DNA of 6,945 nt from Candidatus Omnitrophota bacterium (GTDB lineage: Bacteria > Omnitrophota > Gorgyraeia > 2-01-FULL-45-10): assembly GCA_016214245.1 (NCBI GenBank), contig JACROW010000049.1, positions 1-6,945 on the forward strand, written 5' to 3'. Under the pieces are notes generated by a model. The model saw only the letters and a list, made by a program, of their open reading frames with translations, was not told the DNA's origin and did not search any database. Position 1 is the stretch's first letter; every line of letters starts with the position of its first letter. The position numbers were made by a program, and so were the translations under genes. Below, one piece after another: positions 1-6,240 of this stretch.

Positions 1-365
1 AATCGCTCCTGAAAGACCTCTTCGTGATAGGTGCCGAGATTGCCACGAAGGGTAGATTCATAAGGAAACTCGAAGAGCGGATAGGCATCTCCCATATCAG
101 GACGCTCGAAAAAGTCATAAAAGAGATCGAGAGTAAGAACTTATTTGAAGAATGCTGTTTCTACCTCCCGGGCGAAGATCTTGTATCGAGCACGCTGGAC
201 ATAGCCCGCACGGTTGCAAGGAGGGCAGAACGCAGGATAGTCACCCTGAAAAGAAAAGGCACACTGAAAAATAGCGATATACTGATATACATGAATAGAT
301 TGTCGGATCTCCTCTATCTATTAGCCAGAAGCCATGAGAAGAATCCGAAAAAGCTCAAACCATGA
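1..365 (+). CDS. pduO: PduO-type ATP:cob(I)alamin adenosyltransferase, 5'-partial
   Basis: This is the C-terminal part of a PduO/MMAB-type corrinoid adenosyltransferase, which transfers the 5'-deoxyadenosyl group of ATP to cob(I)alamin to make adenosylcobalamin in the cytoplasm. The frame is open to the left edge (first whole codon at 3), and residues encoded before the GTG at 24 (LLKDLFVIGAE) match the family's conserved 'NDLF.LGA' region. The GTG at 24 is therefore internal and the gene starts upstream of the window. About 120 residues of an expected 170-200 are visible. Family hallmarks are a 'FYLPG' turn (nt 159-173), the arginine-rich helix 'ARTVARRAERR' (nt 204-236) that contacts ATP in characterised members, and a terminal 'NRLSDLLYLLAR' helix (nt 294-329). 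The Cys common in the 'RTVCRRAER' form is Ala here. The stop overlaps the nrdJ start in an ATGA at 362-365, so the two are probably translationally coupled. Family assignment is firm; the gene symbol is by family. Confidence 0.9.
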   Translation, partial: SLLKDLFVIGAEIATKGRFIRKLEERIGISHIRTLEKVIKEIESKNLFEECCFYLPGEDLVSSTLDIARTVARRAERRIVTLKRKGTLKNSDILIYMNRLSDLLYLLARSHEKNPKKLKP

Positions 366-2125
366 ATCTTAAGCTTTCAATAAACAGCATGGAGGTATTG
401 AAAAAGAGATATCTATTAAAAGATGACTTTCAGAATGTAATCGAAACCCCGAACGAACTTTTTAGGAGGGTTGCAGTCAACATCGCCAAGGCGGAGAGTA
501 ATTTTAAATCGAAGCTAGGCGCTGAAGAGGCAGAAGAACTTTTTTACAACATGATGCGCAATCTCGAATTTCTACCGAATTCGCCAACCCTCATGAACGC
601 CGGCACGTCTTTGGGGCAATTATCCGCATGCTTCGTCCTTCCGGTAGAAGATTCCATGGATGGCATATTTAAGTCTTTGAAAGATATGGCCAAGATCCAT
701 CAGACAGGCGGCGGGACAGGATTCAGTTTTTCGCATTTGAGGCCCAAGGATGACCTTGTCAGCTCCACCAAAGGCCAGGCCTCCGGCCCTATTTCATTTA
801 TGAGGATATTCGACGCCGCAACAGGTGTTATTGTGCAGGGCGGAAGACGCCGAGGCGCCAATATGGGGATACTGCGCTGCGACCATCCGGATATAGTCGA
901 GTTCATAGAGGCGAAGCTGGAGAAGAAGAGCTTCTCTAACTTTAACCTGTCCGTAGGGATAACGGATAATTTTATGGCTGCCCTCAAGAAAGACAAATGG
1001 TTCGATCTCATAAATCCGAGGACCGGCAAGCGCACGAAGAAGATCAGGGCCAAGACAATCTTCGATCTCATAGTGAACGCCGCATGGCGGACAGGGGATC
1101 CCGGGCTCGTATTTCTGGACGAGATAAATAGACATAATCCCACGCCTGCTGTCGGAAGGATAGAGGCCACAAACCCCTGCGGAGAATTGCCTCTTTTACC
1201 GTATGAGAGCTGTAACCTCGCCTCTATAAACCTTTCGAAGATGGTGCAGGATGGGATGCTTGATTGGCAAAGATTGAAGGGCCGCATAAATTTGGGAATA
1301 AGATTTTTGGACGATTGTATAGAGGTGAATAAGTTTCCCCTGCCGCAGATAAAGGATATCACTTTCAGGAATAGGAAGATCGGCTTAGGCGTGATGGGTT
1401 TCGCGGACATGTTGATCAAACTCGGCATCCCATACCATTCAAATGATGCGGTGAAATTCGCCGCCAAGTTGATGCGTTATATCCATAGAGAATCCCTGAA
1501 CGCGTCAATGGCGCTCGCCAAGGAGAGGGGCGTATTCCCGAATTACAAATCGTCCGTTTACGTGAAAAAGCCTTTACGGCTTCGTAACGCAACCGTAAAC
1601 ACCATAGCCCCTACAGGAACTATAAGCATTATAGCAGGATGTTCCAGTGGCATAGAGCCTCTCTTCGCCATAAGTTTTATACGCAATGTCTTATCGGGCA
1701 CAAAACTCTTTGAGGTCAACCCCATATTTGAAGAAGCCTGTAAGTCGTCTGGAATTTACAGTAAAGATCTTCTCGCCAGGATAGCGAGGTGCGGCTCATT
1801 AAAGATGATAAAAGGCATCCCGAAAGATATGAAGAGGATATTTATTACGGCATTCGATGTGGAGCCTGAACAACATATCCGCATCCAGGCGGCATTTCAA
1901 AGATACACCGACAATTCTGTATCCAAGACGATAAATCTACCGCAGGATGCGACCGTCGAGGATGTCAAGTCAATATATCTTATGGCACACAGATTAAAGC
2001 TTAAAGGCATAACTATCTATAGATATGGCAGTAAGGAAGAACAGGTCTTGTCGTTCGGTTATAAGCTCGTCTCTGCTGAGTCCGAATATTCCGGCGGCTG
2101 TGTTATCGGCACATGCCCATTTTAA
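362..2125 (+). CDS. nrdJ: Adenosylcobalamin-dependent (class II) ribonucleotide reductase
   Basis: Reduces ribonucleotides to deoxyribonucleotides, using adenosylcobalamin to generate a thiyl radical. It is 587 aa. Visible features in order: an N-terminal 'RYLLKDD..VIETP' segment (16-30) with no ATP-cone before it; substrate-binding 'SPTLMNAGT' (74-82); first redox Cys C90 in 'SACFVLP'; a glycine-rich 'TGGGTGFSF' (115-123); the 'NPCGELPLLPYESCNL' core (271-286) with N271, thiyl-radical Cys C273, E275 and second redox Cys C284; phosphate-binding 'APTGTIS' (416-422); and a C-terminal C580-x4-C585 pair that would pass electrons to the active site. The C273-to-C284 spacing of 11 is as in Thermotoga NrdJ. 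All expected catalytic residues are present. The ATG at 362 is chosen because the protein starts with the usual short lead-in and overlaps the upstream stop (ATGA). No good Shine-Dalgarno precedes it, which suggests coupling to the adenosyltransferase gene. The class II call is from the cobalamin gene next door and the sequence type. Shorter than many class II enzymes, consistent with no ATP-cone or zinc tail. Confidence 0.96.
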   Translation: MNLKLSINSMEVLKKRYLLKDDFQNVIETPNELFRRVAVNIAKAESNFKSKLGAEEAEELFYNMMRNLEFLPNSPTLMNAGTSLGQLSACFVLPVEDSMDGIFKSLKDMAKIHQTGGGTGFSFSHLRPKDDLVSSTKGQASGPISFMRIFDAATGVIVQGGRRRGANMGILRCDHPDIVEFIEAKLEKKSFSNFNLSVGITDNFMAALKKDKWFDLINPRTGKRTKKIRAKTIFDLIVNAAWRTGDPGLVFLDEINRHNPTPAVGRIEATNPCGELPLLPYESCNLASINLSKMVQDGMLDWQRLKGRINLGIRFLDDCIEVNKFPLPQIKDITFRNRKIGLGVMGFADMLIKLGIPYHSNDAVKFAAKLMRYIHRESLNASMALAKERGVFPNYKSSVYVKKPLRLRNATVNTIAPTGTISIIAGCSSGIEPLFAISFIRNVLSGTKLFEVNPIFEEACKSSGIYSKDLLARIARCGSLKMIKGIPKDMKRIFITAFDVEPEQHIRIQAAFQRYTDNSVSKTINLPQDATVEDVKSIYLMAHRLKLKGITIYRYGSKEEQVLSFGYKLVSAESEYSGGCVIGTCPF

Positions 2126-2129
2126 ATAC

Positions 2130-2134
2130 GAGGA
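2130..2134 (+). promoter_or_regulatory. Shine-Dalgarno for the long (exported) PEBP form
   Basis: GAGGA lies 6 nt before the ATG at 2141, in the 15-nt gap after the nrdJ stop. It supports real use of the upstream start that encodes the signal peptide. Confidence 0.6.
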
Positions 2135-2140
2135 TTTTGT

Positions 2141-2677
2141 ATGAAGAAACTATTGCTTACAATATTTATAATCTTCTTGGTATTCGGCAGTTCGGCCGGC
2201 GTAAACTGTATTGAAGAGCACAAGCGAGGAGGTGGCGAAATGAAATTATCAAGCCCGGAATTCGAAAATAATAAATTTATTCCGAGTAGATTCACATGCG
2301 AAGGAGAAGATGTGAATCCCGCACTCGTCATCGAAAATATCCCTTCCGACGCTAAAAGCCTGGCATTGATAGTCGACGATCCGGACGCGCCTATGGGCAC
2401 ATGGGTCCACTGGGTCGTATATGATATACCGGTCACATCCCGGATCGACGAAGACAATATCCCCGGTAAACAGGGCATCAACGATTTTAGAAGGACAGAC
2501 TATGGCGGCCCTTGTCCGCCATCCGGCACCCACCGCTACTTTTTTAAGATATATGCCCTCGACAAAGAGCTCGCTTTAAAAGAAGGCGTCTCGAAGAAGG
2601 CCTTAGAAAAGGCAATGGAAGGTCATATACTGGACAAGACTGAACTGGTCGGATTGTATAAAAAAGGCGAAAGGTGA
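2141..2677 (+). CDS. YbhB/YbcL-family PEBP-fold protein with signal peptide
   Basis: A 178-aa member of the bacterial Raf-kinase-inhibitor-like (phosphatidylethanolamine-binding fold) family. The biochemical role of bacterial members is poorly defined; the fold binds small anionic ligands. Residues 1-19 look like a Sec signal: two Lys, a hydrophobic run L4-F15, then G-S-S-A, with likely signal peptidase I cleavage after A19. C23 follows 'VN', which is a poor lipobox, so a lipoprotein is less likely. The fold core begins at M34 ('MKLSSPEF'). Family motifs are 'DPDAP' (80-84) followed by 'HW' (90-91), and 'GPCPPSGTHRYFF' (123-135), which together form the ligand pocket. A second in-frame ATG at 2240 (M34) has a stronger Shine-Dalgarno and would give a 145-aa cytosolic protein of the length usual for YbhB. 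The stop overlaps the korA GTG (GTGA, 2674-2677). Its link to the neighbours is unknown. Confidence 0.9.
   Translation: MKKLLLTIFIIFLVFGSSAGVNCIEEHKRGGGEMKLSSPEFENNKFIPSRFTCEGEDVNPALVIENIPSDAKSLALIVDDPDAPMGTWVHWVVYDIPVTSRIDEDNIPGKQGINDFRRTDYGGPCPPSGTHRYFFKIYALDKELALKEGVSKKALEKAMEGHILDKTELVGLYKKGER
2227..2242 (+). promoter_or_regulatory. Strong internal ribosome binding site and alternative start in the PEBP-fold gene
   Basis: AGGAGGTG at 2227-2234 lies 5 nt before an in-frame ATG at 2240-2242 (7 nt from the AGGAGG core). This is a near-perfect Shine-Dalgarno with ideal spacing, placed exactly at the junction between the signal-peptide segment and the conserved fold. In the long form the same bases encode the small linker K-R-G-G-G-E. 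It either marks the true main start or gives a second, cytosolic product. Confidence 0.65.
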
Positions 2678-4332
2678 ACAGCTTCTCTATCCTCATAGGC
2701 GGTAAGGCAGGTTTTGGTATAGATAAGTCGGGCTCGATTATCGCCAGCCTGGCGACTCAGTTGGGTTACCGACTCTATGTATACCGCGACTATCCTTCTC
2801 TCATCAGAGGCGGCCACACCTTCTCTATCATAAGGCTATCCCGCAAAAGAATAGCCGCTCATGAGAAGAAAGTTGATATTATTTTAGCTTTAAATCAAGA
2901 TACTATAAATCTCCACAAAGAAAAGTTGAAGGAAAATTCTATAATAATTTACGATTCCGACACGGTGAAAGCGGAGGGCCTGAAGGCAGGCAACCAGCTG
3001 GTAGCGGTTCCATTAGGCAAGATAATGAAAGATGAGAATGCGCCTGAAATAATGCGCAATACCTGCATCATCGGCGCGCTTGCGAAGACGATAGGCATCG
3101 GATGGGATGTTTTGGATAGCGTATTAAGAAAGGAAATCACTAAAGAGATAGACTTAAATTTAAAGGTTGCCAGGCGCGGTTACGATGAATCCAAAGAGTT
3201 GGTCAAGATAGAGCCGTTAAATCAAAATAGGCTGCCCCTTTTTACAGGCAATGAGGCGATAGGCCTTGGCCTCATCAAGGGAGGTCTTAAGACATATATA
3301 GCATATCCAATGACGCCATCCTCGCCGCTCTTACATTTTTTAGCCAATCTAGCAGACACCTTTTCCTTAAAAGTGATCCATCCGGAAAATGAAATAGCGG
3401 TGATATTGATGGCTCTGGGGTTCGCATATGCGGGCGAGAAGACAGCTATCGGAACATCAGGCGGCGGTTTTTGTTTGATGACAGAAGGCTTAAGTTTTTC
3501 AGCGATGGCAGAGCTGCCTATTACTATAATGGTCAGTCAAAGGCCCGGCCCTTCAACAGGGCTTCCCACATATTCCAGCCAGACAGAACTGCATTTCGTT
3601 CTGAACGCCGGCCAGGGTGAGTTTCCGAGATTCATAGTAGCCCCCGGTGATCCGGAAGAGGCTTACTTCTGGTCTCGGGTCGCGTTAAATATCTCATGGA
3701 AATATCAGATACCGTCATTCATATTATCCGACAAAAATCTGGGCGAAGGCACTTACAGCTTCGATATGAGTTTAGTGAAGGAATTAAAAGAAGAAGCGCC
3801 CCTTTTATGGGATAGGAAGGCGCCTTATAAAAGATATCTAAGGACGGAAACAGGCGTGTCGCCGTTAACTTTTCCTTCGGACAAAGATGCTATTATAAAA
3901 GCGAATAGCTATGAACACGATGAATACGGTATAACTACAGAGGATCCTATAGAGACGACAAAGATGCACGATAAGCGCTTGCGTAAAGAAATATATGTAA
4001 GCGAAGAGCTGGAGCATTATGAAACTGTCAAAGTACACGGCAAGCGAGACGCCGCAACCGCTTTATTATGCTGGGGGTCCAACAAGGGAGTCTCGGTTGA
4101 AGTGGCAGAGATATTAGGTCTAAAAGTGATTCAGCCGATAGCCCTCTCTCCGTTTCCCATAAAACAGTTTAAAGACGCTCTCAGGGGTGTTAAGAAATTG
4201 ATAGCAGTAGAAAATAACGCGACAGGGCAGCTCGTGAGGCTCGTCAGCTCTTTTGGTCTTAAAGTTGATAAAAAGATATTAAAATATGACGGCAGGCCTT
4301 TTACTCTTGATGAGTTACAGGAGGTGCTTTAG
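2674..4332 (+). CDS. korA: 2-oxoacid:ferredoxin oxidoreductase, fused gamma/alpha subunit
   Basis: A 552-aa fusion of the gamma and alpha parts of a 2-oxoacid:acceptor oxidoreductase, which (with KorB) interconverts a 2-oxoacid plus CoA with an acyl-CoA, CO2 and reduced ferredoxin in the cytoplasm. The gamma domain spans about 1-175, with 'GGKAGFGIDKSG' (9-20) and 'RGGHT' (45-49), where CoA-related contacts lie in relatives. The alpha pyrimidine-binding domain runs about 190-365: 'GNEAIGLGLIKGG' (192-204), 'YPMTPSSPLL' (211-220), 'HPENE' (236-240) with the Glu residues typical of thiamin-diphosphate activation, and 'GTSGGGF' (260-266). A transketolase-C-like domain covers about 440-552, with 'LLCWGSNKG' (464-472) and 'VENNATGQL' (512-520). 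No iron-sulfur ferredoxin domain is fused. The GTG start at 2674 is fixed by the conserved N-terminus and overlaps the upstream stop (GTGA); no clear Shine-Dalgarno precedes it. The arrangement resembles 2-oxoglutarate enzymes, but 2-oxoisovalerate or another substrate cannot be excluded from sequence alone. Confidence 0.92.
   Translation: MNSFSILIGGKAGFGIDKSGSIIASLATQLGYRLYVYRDYPSLIRGGHTFSIIRLSRKRIAAHEKKVDIILALNQDTINLHKEKLKENSIIIYDSDTVKAEGLKAGNQLVAVPLGKIMKDENAPEIMRNTCIIGALAKTIGIGWDVLDSVLRKEITKEIDLNLKVARRGYDESKELVKIEPLNQNRLPLFTGNEAIGLGLIKGGLKTYIAYPMTPSSPLLHFLANLADTFSLKVIHPENEIAVILMALGFAYAGEKTAIGTSGGGFCLMTEGLSFSAMAELPITIMVSQRPGPSTGLPTYSSQTELHFVLNAGQGEFPRFIVAPGDPEEAYFWSRVALNISWKYQIPSFILSDKNLGEGTYSFDMSLVKELKEEAPLLWDRKAPYKRYLRTETGVSPLTFPSDKDAIIKANSYEHDEYGITTEDPIETTKMHDKRLRKEIYVSEELEHYETVKVHGKRDAATALLCWGSNKGVSVEVAEILGLKVIQPIALSPFPIKQFKDALRGVKKLIAVENNATGQLVRLVSSFGLKVDKKILKYDGRPFTLDELQEVL
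4319..4326 (+). promoter_or_regulatory. Shine-Dalgarno for korB
   Basis: AGGAGGTG inside the last codons of korA, with the AGGAGG core 8 nt before the korB ATG at 4333. It fixes that start, which directly follows the korA TAG. Confidence 0.75.
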
Positions 4333-5181
4333 ATGAGCCCCGTTAGGAATTTGGGTACCTATGCACAAAATACCTGGTGTCCGGGATGCGGCAATTTTGC
4401 CATCTTGAACGCCATAAAGAGCGTGCTCAGCACTTTAGCCGATGAAGGATTGCCCCTGGAGAATTGTGTCCTGGTTTCAGGGATCGGCTGCCACGCAAAA
4501 ATAGTAGATTACATAAACGTAAACAGTCTCTATTCCATTCACGGCAGGGTCTTTCCGCCTGCCGCAGGGATTAAGCTTGCGAGACCCGAGTTAAAAGTTA
4601 TCGGTTTTGCCGGCGACGGCGACGCCTATGGTGAAGGATTGGAGCATCTTATATTTTCAGCCAAAAGGAATATCGATATCACGGCTATCATACACAATAA
4701 CCGCGTTTACGGCCTCACCACAGGGCAGTATACGCCCACTTCGCCCCTCGGCTTTAAAGGCCGCTCCACGCCTTTAGGCACTGCCGAACTTCCTATAAAT
4801 CCTCTTGAGCTTATGCTCGCAAGCGGAGCCACTTATATAGCGCGAGGCACATCGCATGGGCTGGAGCTCTTGAAGAAGATATTCAAAGAAGCGATATTGC
4901 ACAAAGGGTTCTCTCTGGTCGATGTCTTACAGGTGTGCGTTACTTATTATGATATGTATGAATATTATGACAAGCGAATCTATGAGCTGAAGGACCACAA
5001 TCCAAATGACTATGATCAGGCGCTCAATAAGATCAGAGAATGGGATTATAATAATGATGCGCCAATCGCTCTGGGCGTATTTTATAAAAAAGAGGCGCCG
5101 ACATTCGGTGATAGATTCTTAAGATCAAAGGATGAGACTATAGACAGGGAATCGAAGCTAAGAGAGATAATAAAGGCGTGA
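4333..5181 (+). CDS. korB: 2-oxoacid:ferredoxin oxidoreductase, beta subunit
   Basis: The 282-aa thiamin diphosphate- and [4Fe-4S]-binding subunit that partners the fused gamma/alpha protein encoded immediately upstream. Seen in the sequence: 'WCPGCGN' (15-21) and 'GIGCH' (50-54), supplying C16, C19 and C53, and C202 in 'QVCVTYYD', giving the four cluster ligands expected in this family. The thiamin diphosphate/Mg motif starts at 'GDGDAYGEG' (94-102, with D96 and D98) and ends at 'HNN' (121-123). 'GLTTGQYTPTSPLG' (127-140) is a strongly conserved KorB loop. Length is normal for KorB, so the catalytic core appears intact. The ATG at 4333 abuts the korA stop and has a strong Shine-Dalgarno at 4319-4326, so the two subunits should be made together. 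The stop overlaps the next gene's GTG (GTGA, 5178-5181). Electron acceptor is probably ferredoxin, inferred from family; no ferredoxin gene is in the window. The exact 2-oxoacid is not determined. Confidence 0.95.
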   Translation: MSPVRNLGTYAQNTWCPGCGNFAILNAIKSVLSTLADEGLPLENCVLVSGIGCHAKIVDYINVNSLYSIHGRVFPPAAGIKLARPELKVIGFAGDGDAYGEGLEHLIFSAKRNIDITAIIHNNRVYGLTTGQYTPTSPLGFKGRSTPLGTAELPINPLELMLASGATYIARGTSHGLELLKKIFKEAILHKGFSLVDVLQVCVTYYDMYEYYDKRIYELKDHNPNDYDQALNKIREWDYNNDAPIALGVFYKKEAPTFGDRFLRSKDETIDRESKLREIIKA

Positions 5182-5765
5182 CACTTATAAAGGGCATTTA
5201 CCAGGCAAAGAGGAAGATATTAGAGGCGAAGGATATAGTCATATCAGGCCATCGGAATCCGGACGGAGATTCCATAGGTTCTGTTCTTTCTCTCGGGCTG
5301 GGCCTGGAACGGCTGGGCAAGCGCGTGTTTATGGTCAGTCAGGACGGCGTTCCTAAAAGATACAAGCAGCTGCCAGGGGCGACTCGTATAATAAGGCGCG
5401 CGTCCGGCGCGCCGGACCTTGCCATATCCGTTGATTGCGGCACCAAAGAGATGCTTGGTGAAACCTTCGATATCTTTAAAAAGGCAAAATCGATATTGGA
5501 GATAGACCATCATGAATATAGGAAAAGCTTCGGAGATATAAGTTTAATAGACCATAAGGCTGCAGCCGTCGGCGAATTGATATATATACTTTTGGCCGAT
5601 CTAAATATTGGCGTCACAAAGGATATGGCCCTGAACATCCTGACATCTATAATAGTCGAGACGAACTCCTTCAGGCTGCCGAATATAAGGGCCCTGACAT
5701 TTGATATATGCGCTAAGCTTATAAAGATGAGACTCGATTTCTACAAGTTGGTCTGCCGAATATAA
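5178..5765 (+). CDS. DHH phosphoesterase, N-terminal fragment (frameshift-truncated NrnA-like)
   Basis: The 195-aa reading frame that would be made from the sequence as given. It holds the DHH catalytic domain: 'GHRNPDGDSIGS' (24-35) with H25, D29 and D31; 'SVDCG' (84-88) with D86; 'IDHH' (109-112); 'DHKAAAVGELIY' (125-136). These are the metal-binding motifs of the family. At 160-165, where Bacillus NrnA has 'GDTGRF', this protein has 'VETNSF', so a metal-binding Asp is replaced by Glu. The last residues C-R-I come from the duplicated segment read out of frame and end at TAA 5763-5765. Lacking the DHHA1 domain, the product would probably not bind substrate normally. The GTG start has only a weak Shine-Dalgarno and likely depends on korB translation. 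Confidence 0.75.
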   Translation: MTLIKGIYQAKRKILEAKDIVISGHRNPDGDSIGSVLSLGLGLERLGKRVFMVSQDGVPKRYKQLPGATRIIRRASGAPDLAISVDCGTKEMLGETFDIFKKAKSILEIDHHEYRKSFGDISLIDHKAAAVGELIYILLADLNIGVTKDMALNILTSIIVETNSFRLPNIRALTFDICAKLIKMRLDFYKLVCRI

Positions 5766-5830
5766 GGGCCCTGACATTTGATATATGCGCTAAGCTTATA
5801 AAGATTAGACTCGATTTCTACAAGTTGGTC
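5676..5830 (+). repeat. 77-bp tandem direct duplication (two copies, one mismatch)
   Basis: Copy 1 is 5676-5752 and copy 2 is 5753-5829; the match runs one more base (C5753/C5830). Both start with CTGCCGAATATAAGG and end with CTACAAGTTGGT. The only difference is G5729 against T5806, which makes Met (ATG) in copy 1 and Ile (ATT) in copy 2, each in its own correct frame. The duplication shifts the reading frame of the NrnA-like gene. No transposon ends or longer flanking repeats are seen. Confidence 0.97.
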
Positions 5831-6217
5831 AATACGGTATTCTGGTCCAAGTCAAAGGCATCTGCCATCCTTTTGGGCCTTTGCCTTTCCAGGTGTAAAT
5901 TCTTAACGAATGGGAATATGGTATGGTCCATAGTCAGGGAAGAGGATTTTGATACTGTAGGCGGGAAGGATGAGGATGTCGATCCGGTCGTTGATGAGAT
6001 GCGATCGATCAGGGATGTGAAGATAGCGATATTGTTCAGGGAAAGAAAGAACGGTTTGCTTAGAGTCAGCATGAGGTCAAAGGGCAATATCAATGTCGCT
6101 AGCCTTGCCGAAAGGTTTAATGGCGGAGGTCATTTTGACGCTGCCGGCTGTTATATTTCAAATCGCTCAGGGTCGATTAAAGAATTCTTGCGTTTGGCGG
6201 GGAATTTGATACGATAA
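5825..6217 (+). pseudogene. DHHA1 C-terminal fragment of the broken NrnA-like gene
   Basis: Encodes the C-terminal 130 residues (191-320 of the reconstructed protein), ending with the DHHA1 signature 'FNGGGHFDAAG' (288-298 reconstructed), the substrate-binding glycine-rich loop of NrnA-type enzymes, preceded by 'RVSMRSKG'. The frame is open from 5717, but the first usable start is a TTG at 5825 with no Shine-Dalgarno, and that codon is simply Leu191 of the parent gene. Independent translation is therefore unlikely. It is the downstream half of the gene above, not a separate gene. Confidence 0.8.
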
Positions 6218-6227
6218 TCCTATAGCT

Positions 6228-6233
6228 GGAGGG
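6228..6233 (+). promoter_or_regulatory. Shine-Dalgarno for the flavodiiron gene
   Basis: GGAGGG lies 7 nt before the ATG at 6241 in the 23-nt gap after the NrnA-like gene. It supports this start and independent initiation. The short gap shows no terminator-like hairpin. Confidence 0.75.
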
Positions 6234-6240
6234 AAGTGGC

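Larger units (their letters stand above)
5178..6217 (+). pseudogene. nrnA: NrnA-like DHH/DHHA1 phosphoesterase, broken by a 77-bp tandem duplication
   Basis: The whole locus encodes one protein of the NrnA family (oligoribonuclease/pAp phosphatase), which degrades 2-5-nt RNA fragments and 3'-phosphoadenosine 5'-phosphate. As written it is split: the DHH half ends at 5765 and the DHHA1 half continues in another frame to 6217. The cause is visible: 5676-5752 is repeated as 5753-5829, and 77 is not a multiple of three. Deleting one copy leaves 963 nt, a 320-aa uninterrupted protein of normal NrnA length, joined through 'DFYKLVNTVFW'. The frames were otherwise undisturbed and motifs in both halves are well kept, so the break is recent or an assembly artefact. 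It begins at a GTG overlapping the korB stop and ends 23 nt before the flavodiiron gene. Confidence 0.85.

Noticed and set aside
24..365. GTG at 24 as the true start of the adenosyltransferase
   Set aside because: The frame stays open to the window edge and the residues before it match the conserved family region, so the gene is simply cut by the window.
700..1467. Long open frame of 255 codons on the minus strand
   Set aside because: It lies wholly inside nrdJ, antisense to its catalytic core, and its translation shows no recognisable motif. It is a shadow of constrained coding sequence.
2198..2211. Lipoprotein signal at Cys23 of the PEBP-fold protein
   Set aside because: The residues before the Cys are G-V-N, and Asn at -1 does not fit a lipobox; cleavage by signal peptidase I after S-S-A is more likely.
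2122..2533. Two minus-strand frames over the PEBP-fold gene
   Set aside because: Both are antisense to conserved DPDAP and GPCPPSG motifs and show no family features.
5750..5830. Programmed ribosomal frameshift joining the two NrnA halves
   Set aside because: The break is fully explained by the 77-bp duplication; no slippery heptamer with a downstream structure is seen at the frame change, and a frameshift would insert about 25 extra duplicated residues.
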